A stretch of 5,725 bases of DNA from Actinomycetes bacterium (lineage in GTDB: Bacteria; Actinomycetota; Acidimicrobiia; Acidimicrobiales; Acidimicrobiaceae): positions 1 through 5,725 of the forward strand of contig JAKAPB010000158.1 of assembly GCA_021823045.1 (NCBI GenBank), read 5' to 3'. The notes beneath the pieces were generated by a model. It saw nothing but the letters and a program-made list of their open reading frames with translations, had not been told where the DNA came from and ran no database searches. The position numbers and the translations under genes are program-made. This document shows positions 1 through 4,250 of this stretch, piece after piece (positions within the stretch are counted from its first letter, which is position 1; each line of letters begins with the position of its first letter).

Positions 1-27
1 GGTCGGAAGCTTTATATAAGGCGAATT

Positions 28-46
28 GCCGTCAGCTACGGACGGC
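28..46 (+). promoter_or_regulatory. Small inverted repeat abutting the mttB-like RBS
   Basis: A perfect 6-bp inverted repeat, GCCGTC at 28-33 and GACGGC at 41-46, encloses a 7-nt loop and ends one base before the Shine-Dalgarno-like GGGAGGT. In RNA it would form a GC-rich hairpin directly next to the ribosome binding site. A TATATA at 13-18 could be a -10 element placing transcription start near position 25, but no -35 is visible because the window begins there. The role is unproven, and a repeat this short can arise by chance. Confidence 0.3.
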
Positions 47-53
47 GGGAGGT
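47..53 (+). promoter_or_regulatory. Ribosome binding site of the MttB-like gene
   Basis: GGGAGGT lies 4 nt before the ATG at 58. It supports that ATG over the in-frame ATG at 73, which would lie 19 nt away. The spacing is short, so the site supports but does not settle the start. Confidence 0.5.
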
Positions 54-57
54 CGTA

Positions 58-1497
58 ATGTTCGTAAATAAGATGCCGAAGTACGAAATTCTCTCTGAGG
101 ATGCGCTGGCAGCGCTTGACAGGGGATGGAAGCGGATCGTCAGTGAAATCGGGGTCGAGTTTGTTCACGATGAAGCATTGGCGCTCTTTAAGGCGGCCGG
201 CCAAAAGGTCGAGGGCAATCTCGTCAAGTTCGACCCGGAGTTCATATTAGAGCAGGTGGCTAAGGCGCCACATAATTTCGAGTTGCAGGCTAGGAACCCA
301 AAGAATTCGGTCCATATCGGCGACGACAACATGGTATTTGGAGCAGTATACGGCCCTCCCTTTTTTAGAAAAGGTGACCAGCGAGGCGACGCTACGCTGG
401 AGAACTTCCGTACGCTGACCAAGCTGTCACAGGCATTCCCCGAGCTGGACTCGGCCGGAGGCGTCATCTGTGAGCCCAATGACGCCCCATTCGATTCTCG
501 CCACCTCGATATGCTTTTCGCTCAGTTGACCCTTACTGACAAGATCTACATGGGTAATGTCGTTTCAGGGATCAATGCCAAGGACACTATGGCGATGACC
601 GAGATAGCCTTCGGCGGTCGAGAGACCTTGGAGAAGACCCCGGCGACTCTTTCCCTGATCAACTGTAACTCCCCTTTGCGCTGGGATACGAGGATGCTCG
701 AGGCTCAGTTCGAATATTCGAGGGCAAACCAACCCGTGGTACTAACTCCGTTTCTTCTCATGGGAGCTATGTCCCCGGTGAGCATCCCAGCTACCCTCGC
801 TCAGCAAATGGCTGAGGCGCTATCAGGAATTACCCTTTCTCAGCTGATTAGGCCGGGGGTTCCTGTTGTCTTCGGGTCGTTCTTGTCCAACATAGACATG
901 CAATCCGGATCACCCTGTTTTGGTACTCCGGAGTCAGCGGTTGGACTTTTGTGCACCGGCCAGATAGCACGCCACCTCGGACTGCCGTGGCGCTCAGGTG
1001 GGGGTCTCACCTCGAGTCAGGTCCCCGATGCCCAGGCGGGATACGAGGCGCTCATGACCATGATGCCGACTTTCCTCGCCGGCGCCAACTGGGTGATGCA
1101 TACCGCTGGTTGGTTGGAGGGCGGCCTTGTCGCTTCGACCGAGAAGTTCGTAATCGATATCGAGATCCTGAGGATGCTGCAACACGAATTCACTCCGGTA
1201 GAGTTCGACGAGGAGTCGTTCGCTTTTGGTGCACACGTGGAGGTCGGCCATGGAGGTCACTTCTTAGGTGCAGAACATACTATGGAGCACTTTAGAACGT
1301 GTTTCTATCGCCCGCTACTGTCCTCTTCTCAGAACTTTGACCGTTGGTCGCGTGAGGGGAAGAAAGACGCCGCTGTTAGGGCCGGAGAGATCGCAGAGAA
1401 GACCCTTGAAGCCTACGTCGAACCCCCGATGGACAGCGCAATTAGAGCAGAACTTGAGGATTATGTCGCAAGGCGCCGCAAGGAACTTGGGGACTAG
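58..1497 (+). CDS. MttB-superfamily (trimethylamine methyltransferase family) corrinoid-dependent methyltransferase, non-pyrrolysine
   Basis: This 479-residue cytoplasmic TIM-barrel protein belongs to the MttB superfamily. Characterised members move a methyl group from trimethylamine (pyrrolysine-containing MttB) or from glycine betaine and other quaternary amines (non-pyrrolysine members such as MtgB) to a partner corrinoid protein. Family-like blocks are the RHLDMLFAQLTLTDK stretch at about residues 148-162, PFLLMGAMSP at 231-240, SGGGLTSSQVPDAQAGYE at 313-330 and VEVGHGGHFLG at 394-404. The reading frame has no internal amber codon, so the pyrrolysine of archaeal MttB is absent; I expect its position to fall in or near the 313-330 block, where ordinary residues stand. 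No signal peptide or membrane segment is seen. Family members are often about 500-520 residues, and the frame stays open upstream to the window edge, so the true start could lie earlier. The substrate cannot be read from sequence; nearby betA and fhs favour glycine betaine or a related quaternary amine. No corrinoid partner gene is visible. Confidence 0.9.
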   Translation: MFVNKMPKYEILSEDALAALDRGWKRIVSEIGVEFVHDEALALFKAAGQKVEGNLVKFDPEFILEQVAKAPHNFELQARNPKNSVHIGDDNMVFGAVYGPPFFRKGDQRGDATLENFRTLTKLSQAFPELDSAGGVICEPNDAPFDSRHLDMLFAQLTLTDKIYMGNVVSGINAKDTMAMTEIAFGGRETLEKTPATLSLINCNSPLRWDTRMLEAQFEYSRANQPVVLTPFLLMGAMSPVSIPATLAQQMAEALSGITLSQLIRPGVPVVFGSFLSNIDMQSGSPCFGTPESAVGLLCTGQIARHLGLPWRSGGGLTSSQVPDAQAGYEALMTMMPTFLAGANWVMHTAGWLEGGLVASTEKFVIDIEILRMLQHEFTPVEFDEESFAFGAHVEVGHGGHFLGAEHTMEHFRTCFYRPLLSSSQNFDRWSREGKKDAAVRAGEIAEKTLEAYVEPPMDSAIRAELEDYVARRRKELGD

Positions 1498-1505
1498 AGG
1501 CCCAA

Positions 1506-2108
1506 CTAGCCCCGGTGGGACCGGGAGGCGATCCTGATCACTTCCCGGTCCGTTACCAAGATGTCCAGGGCGACGTCGTGAGGTTCTGCGGGAACTTCTT
1601 CAGCAATCTGGGAGGAGAAGCAGAATCCGATCGTGGTGCTGGCATCTCCAAGGGCGCTCAGGTAGCGGTCGTAGAATCCGCGGCCGTAACCGAGCCGGAA
1701 GCCATTGCGATCGAAGGCGAGGCCCGGCACGATGACTAAATCTACTGTGGATGGATCAACTGGGGTCTTGTCTGGGGGTTCGAGGGGTCCATATGTGGTC
1801 AATTCGAGTGAATCGGTCGAGCTAATCCTTGCCGCATGCATTAGGTTGGCATCCAGGTAGGGGAGGAGGATCTGTTTCTTTCTTAGTTGCAACTCCTTAA
1901 TCAAGGTTCTTGTTGAGGCTTCATGGCCAAAGGACCAGTAGACGAGTATGTTGGAAGCGTCGGCGACCTCATTTAGGTTTATGAGTCGCTCTGTAATCTG
2001 GTTGGATCTGATTTCACGATCGATTTTAGATATCGAACTGCGTCTTTGGGAGAATTCCTTCCGGAGTTCGTTCTTGAGTTCTACCAGTTTTTTTGGATTT
2101 GTCGCCAT
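1506..2108 (-). CDS. ygfA: 5-formyltetrahydrofolate cyclo-ligase (5,10-methenyl-THF synthetase)
   Basis: This 200-residue cytoplasmic enzyme of the 5-FTHF cyclo-ligase family (E. coli YgfA, human MTHFS) converts 5-formyl-THF plus ATP to 5,10-methenyl-THF. The length is usual for the family. Visible signatures are a basic N-terminal helix with KNELRKEF near residues 12-19, PGLAFD at 128-133, the glycine/arginine-rich GYGRGFYDRYL at 140-150 (phosphate and folate binding region of the family) and EPHDVALD at 175-182. The start at 2108 is favoured because an in-frame TGA lies 18 nt upstream. No Shine-Dalgarno sequence precedes it, and a -10-like hexamer sits where a leaderless transcript would need it. 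The gene is divergent from fhs and convergent with the MttB-like gene. It recycles 5-formyl-THF, an inhibitory by-product of serine hydroxymethyltransferase acting on methenyl-THF, so it fits a locus with high one-carbon flux. It ends in TAG. Confidence 0.93.
   Translation of the reverse strand: MATNPKKLVELKNELRKEFSQRRSSISKIDREIRSNQITERLINLNEVADASNILVYWSFGHEASTRTLIKELQLRKKQILLPYLDANLMHAARISSTDSLELTTYGPLEPPDKTPVDPSTVDLVIVPGLAFDRNGFRLGYGRGFYDRYLSALGDASTTIGFCFSSQIAEEVPAEPHDVALDILVTDREVIRIASRSHRG
1511..1550. repeat. Overlapping inverted repeats at the convergent gene ends (possible terminator)
   Basis: Two mutually exclusive hairpins share one arm. CCCGGT (1511-1516) can pair with ACCGGG (1520-1525) around a GGG loop. 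GACCGGGA (1519-1526) can pair perfectly over 8 bp with TCCCGGTC (1543-1550) around a 16-nt loop. They lie within the last codons of the cyclo-ligase gene, just past the stop of the MttB-like gene. The convergent genes are only 8 bp apart, so any terminator must lie inside coding sequence. No T tract follows on either strand, so termination here is a guess. Confidence 0.35.
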
Positions 2109-2114
2109 TAGATA

Positions 2115-2120
2115 ATCGTA
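2115..2120 (-). promoter_or_regulatory. -10 hexamer for a leaderless cyclo-ligase transcript
   Basis: Read on the minus strand, TACGAT occupies positions -12 to -7 relative to the A of the ATG at 2108. This matches the TANNNT pattern whose transcript would begin at or next to the start codon. No Shine-Dalgarno sequence precedes the gene, which fits. A second candidate, TATGCT (2133-2138, minus), would give a leader of about 20 nt. No clear -35 accompanies either. Confidence 0.4.
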
Positions 2121-2164
2121 ACTTCATTAGTAAGCATAGTTTTGTACTTCAGCGTTACCATAAC

Positions 2165-2173
2165 TGATATACT
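2165..2173 (+). promoter_or_regulatory. Extended -10 promoter element for fhs
   Basis: TGATATACT matches the extended -10 pattern TGN-TATAAT with one mismatch in the hexamer. It predicts transcription start near 2180 and a leader of about 109 nt before the fhs start at 2289. No good -35 is found 16-19 bp upstream, which is common for extended -10 promoters. Confidence 0.5.
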
Positions 2174-2182
2174 AGAACAAGA

Positions 2183-2221
2183 TCAGATCTAGGGTCAGGT
2201 TTGGACCACGGGTCGATCTGA
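2183..2221 (+). promoter_or_regulatory. Inverted repeat at the start of the fhs leader
   Basis: TCAGATC (2183-2189) and GATCTGA (2215-2221) form a perfect 7-bp inverted repeat with a 25-nt spacer. Inside it GACC (2204-2207) can pair with GGTC (2211-2214). An alternative pairing joins GGTCAG (2193-2198) to CTGACC (2218-2223). It begins just after the predicted transcription start, so it could be a repressor operator or the first hairpin of a structured leader. Confidence 0.4.
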
Positions 2222-2238
2222 CCGATTTGAAATGAATG

Positions 2239-2279
2239 TTTGTCTGTCTCGGACCGCAAAGTTGGTCCAAGACAACAAA
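2239..2279 (+). promoter_or_regulatory. Strong leader hairpin ending on the fhs RBS
   Basis: Positions 2239-2255 pair with 2264-2279 to give 15 base pairs in three blocks of five: TTTGT/ACAAA, TGTCT/AGACA and GGACC/GGTCC. The only defects are one bulged C (2244) and one C-A mismatch (2250 with 2269). The loop is the 8-nt GCAAAGTT (2256-2263). The 3' arm runs into the AAA at the front of the fhs Shine-Dalgarno sequence. Such a placement suits control of translation initiation or mRNA stability; the ligand or trigger is unknown. It resembles no riboswitch class I recognise. Confidence 0.55.
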
Positions 2280-2285
2280 GGGGGG
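2277..2285 (+). promoter_or_regulatory. Ribosome binding site of fhs
   Basis: AAAGGGGGG stands 3 nt before the ATG at 2289, putting the AAGGG core at a usual distance. No comparable site precedes the in-frame ATG at 2232. This decides the start in favour of 2289. Confidence 0.7.
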
Positions 2286-2288
2286 AAT

Positions 2289-3998
2289 ATGAGTAAATCT
2301 GAGCGGAGTCTTACGGCCTTAGAGATAGCTAGGTCTGCCGACATCAAGCCGATCGTAGAGATCGCACAAGGGATGGGAATACCACCCTCGATGCTCGAGC
2401 AGTATGGCCCGTATTTAGCCAAGATTCGCCTAGAAGCGCTGGACCTGGTCAAAGATCGTCCGAAGGCCAAGTACATAGTCGTTACGGCTATTACTCCTAC
2501 TCCGCTCGGAGAAGGAAAGACCACTACCACCGTTGGCCTTGGCCAGGCGTTCAGTCATATCGGCAAGAAGGCTACGATTTCGATTCGTCAGGCGTCGATG
2601 GGCCCGACCTTTGGTATAAAAGGTGGTGCAGCTGGTGGTGGCTACTCCCAAGTGATTCCTTTCGAGTCGCTAAATCTTCACCTCACCGGCGATGGCCACG
2701 CTGTAACGGCGGCTCATAACTTGTGTTCCGCAATGCTCGACAATCACGTTTACTTCGGTAATGAGCTAGGAATAGACCTGCACAATGTGAGCTGGCGCAG
2801 GGTTTTGGACGTAAACGATCGGGTGCTTAGAAACCTCGTAGTTGGGCTAGGTACACAGCAAGACGGTGTTCCCCGTCAAACCGGCTTCGACATCACTGCC
2901 GCCTCGGAAGTGATGGCAATTTTGGGCTTGACTACTTCCCTAAAGGACCTGCGCCAACGTCTGGGACGTATTGTCGTCGGGTATACCTCCAAGGGCGAGG
3001 CGATTACCGCCGAGGATATCCACGCAGCCGGAGCGATGACAGTGTTGATGAAGGAAGCGATCAAGCCGAACCTCCTCCAGACCCTCGAGGGGACCCCTGC
3101 CCTGGTACACGCTGGACCATTTGGCAACATAGCGACCGGAAACTCGTCGGTGTTGGCAGATATGATCGGCATCTACGGCGGCGATTACTTGGTGACCGAA
3201 TCTGGTTTCGGAGCTGATATGGGTGCCGAGAGGTTCTTCAATATAAAGTGCCGTACTTCGGGTCTATCTCCAGACGCAGCAGTGGTGGTTACCACGGTAC
3301 GTGCGCTAAAGGCCCATTCGAATAATCACAAGATCGTGCCGGGCAGGGAGCTTCCCGAGGCACTACTTGCTGAGAACCCAGACGAAGTGAGAATCGGCGG
3401 GGAGAACCTGCGTAAGCAGTTGGAGAACGTGCGCAAGCATGGGGTCCCGGCCGTCGTCGCCATCAACTCCTTCCCTTCGGATTACCCTTCAGAGCATAAG
3501 GCCATTCGCGAGATCGCTGAATCGATGGGAGCGAGCACGGCGGTTTGTACCCACTTCAGCGACGGAGGTAAAGGTGCCGTCGAACTAGCCGAAGCGGTAG
3601 CGGAGGCCGCCGACAGGCCAAACACCTTCAAAGTTCTCTACGCCAGTGAAGCCCCGCTTCGTGAGAAGATCGAGGTTATCGCCAAAGAGGTCTATGGAGC
3701 TGAAGGTGTCGACTATACGCCATTGGCCAACAAGCAGCTCGATTCGGCTGAGGAGAATGGTTTCGGGGAGTTTTCGCTCTGCATAGCAAAGACCCACCTC
3801 TCTATCTCTTCTGACCCGACGCTCAAGGGTGCACCTACCGGTTGGAGACTACCGGTGAGGGAGGTCAGGGTATCGGCTGGAGCCGGATTTATCTACGCGA
3901 TAGCCGGGGAGATGCGGACCATGCCCGGATTGTCTAGGCACCCAGCCGCCGAAAGAATCGATATCGATGAGAATGGCGAGATCGTAGGTCTCTCCTAG
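2289..3998 (+). CDS. fhs: Formate--tetrahydrofolate ligase (formyl-THF synthetase)
   Basis: This 569-residue cytoplasmic enzyme catalyses formate + ATP + THF to 10-formyl-THF + ADP + phosphate, a reversible reaction that can make ATP when formyl groups are disposed of. Family landmarks, numbered from the chosen start, are the P-loop TPLGEGKTT at 71-79, QASMGPTFGIKGGAAGGGYS at 101-120, NLHLTGDGHAVTAAHNL at 129-145 and the C-terminal MRTMPGLSRHPAAERIDID at 542-560. Length is close to the family's usual 540-570. The ATG at 2289 is preferred because of its purine-rich RBS. The alternative ATG at 2232 would add 19 residues encoded by the leader hairpin, and the homologous N-terminus begins near ALEIARSADIKPI. 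A weak intrinsic terminator follows 2 nt after the TAG stop. In this setting Fhs probably joins or drains the THF one-carbon pool fed by amine demethylation; the direction of flux is inference. Confidence 0.96.
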   Translation: MSKSERSLTALEIARSADIKPIVEIAQGMGIPPSMLEQYGPYLAKIRLEALDLVKDRPKAKYIVVTAITPTPLGEGKTTTTVGLGQAFSHIGKKATISIRQASMGPTFGIKGGAAGGGYSQVIPFESLNLHLTGDGHAVTAAHNLCSAMLDNHVYFGNELGIDLHNVSWRRVLDVNDRVLRNLVVGLGTQQDGVPRQTGFDITAASEVMAILGLTTSLKDLRQRLGRIVVGYTSKGEAITAEDIHAAGAMTVLMKEAIKPNLLQTLEGTPALVHAGPFGNIATGNSSVLADMIGIYGGDYLVTESGFGADMGAERFFNIKCRTSGLSPDAAVVVTTVRALKAHSNNHKIVPGRELPEALLAENPDEVRIGGENLRKQLENVRKHGVPAVVAINSFPSDYPSEHKAIREIAESMGASTAVCTHFSDGGKGAVELAEAVAEAADRPNTFKVLYASEAPLREKIEVIAKEVYGAEGVDYTPLANKQLDSAEENGFGEFSLCIAKTHLSISSDPTLKGAPTGWRLPVREVRVSAGAGFIYAIAGEMRTMPGLSRHPAAERIDIDENGEIVGLS

Positions 3999-3999
3999 C

Positions 4000-4019
4000 A
4001 AGGCCGAGCCTTAGTTTTT
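4000..4019 (+). terminator. Intrinsic terminator of fhs
   Basis: AAGGC (4000-4004) pairs with GCCTT (4008-4012) around a CGA loop, followed after two bases by five T (4015-4019). It starts 2 nt past the fhs stop. The 5-bp stem is short, so termination may be partial. Confidence 0.55.
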
Positions 4020-4038
4020 GGTTCCAACCAGAGCGGCT

Positions 4039-4080
4039 TTGCGAAGCTGGTAGTTCTCCCTTGGGCTTCCAGCTTCGCAA
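4039..4080 (+). repeat. 12-bp perfect inverted repeat in the fhs-betA gap
   Basis: TTGCGAAGCTGG (4039-4050) and CCAGCTTCGCAA (4069-4080) are exact reverse complements with an 18-nt spacer. A G-U pair and a few further bases (GCG near 4033-4036 with CGC at 4083-4085) can extend the stem. No T tract follows, so it is not a classical intrinsic terminator on the plus strand. It could back up the weak fhs terminator, protect the fhs mRNA 3' end, or bind a regulator. The loop resembles nothing I know. Confidence 0.6.
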
Positions 4081-4087
4081 GTCGCCA

Positions 4088-4110
4088 GCAGAGTAAGACT
4101 GAACCTCTGC
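4088..4110 (+). repeat. 6-bp inverted repeat in the fhs-betA gap
   Basis: GCAGAG (4088-4093) and CTCTGC (4105-4110) are perfect reverse complements with an 11-nt spacer, followed by the T-rich ATTTAGTTT. It could be a second weak terminator for fhs. It lies 8 bp after the 12-bp repeat. Confidence 0.35.
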
Positions 4111-4153
4111 ATTTAGTTTCGAAATTCACCCATCTGAACTGGTCACGGATGCC

Positions 4154-4200
4154 GAACTTGGCCAATTGGGCCCTAGGTTCTCCGAGTATGGGCCAAGTTC
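4154..4200 (+). promoter_or_regulatory. 10-bp perfect inverted repeat upstream of betA (candidate operator or leader hairpin)
   Basis: GAACTTGGCC (4154-4163) and GGCCAAGTTC (4191-4200) are exact reverse complements with a 27-nt spacer. Within and around the spacer lie smaller palindromes: TTGGCCAA (4158-4165), CCAATTGG (4162-4169), GGGCCC (4168-4173) and CCTAGG (4172-4177). A possible -10, TATGGT (4202-4207), begins just after the right arm. If that promoter is real, the repeat covers its upstream and spacer region, as an operator would. No convincing -35 is present, so the promoter call is weak. Confidence 0.45.
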
Positions 4201-4238
4201 TTATGGTCTGTCGGTTTGGTAGTCGGTGGACTATTGGC

Positions 4239-4246
4239 GAGGAGGT
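4239..4246 (+). promoter_or_regulatory. Ribosome binding site of betA (fixes the TTG start)
   Basis: GAGGAGGT is a near-ideal Shine-Dalgarno sequence whose AGGAGG core ends 5 nt before TTG at 4251. A TAG stop in the same frame (4248-4250) touches the TTG, so translation cannot start earlier. Confidence 0.85.
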
Positions 4247-4250
4247 TTAG

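Noticed and set aside
1495..1509. The TAG ending the MttB-like gene as a readthrough pyrrolysine codon
   Set aside because: In frame it is followed after only three codons by another TAG (1507-1509), and the protein is already complete at its C-terminus; pyrrolysine in MttB is internal.
951..1537. Additional plus- and minus-strand ORFs inside the MttB-like gene
   Set aside because: They are arginine-rich shadow frames of a well-conserved protein and have no RBS of note.
2232..2288. ATG at 2232 as the fhs start, adding 19 residues
   Set aside because: It has no Shine-Dalgarno sequence, the added segment is the leader hairpin, and Fhs homologues begin near the ATG at 2289, which has a strong RBS.
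2180..2288. THF, cobalamin or glycine riboswitch in the fhs leader
   Set aside because: No B12 box, no glycine or THF aptamer consensus could be found; only generic hairpins are visible.
4039..4080. The 12-bp inverted repeat as ends of a mobile element or a tRNA-like gene
   Set aside because: The spacer is only 18 nt, there is no transposase or target duplication, and no T-loop (GGTTCRA-like) or acceptor pattern is present.
4117..4124. TTTCGAAA palindrome as an operator
   Set aside because: An isolated 8-bp palindrome is expected by chance in a region of this size and has no supporting context.
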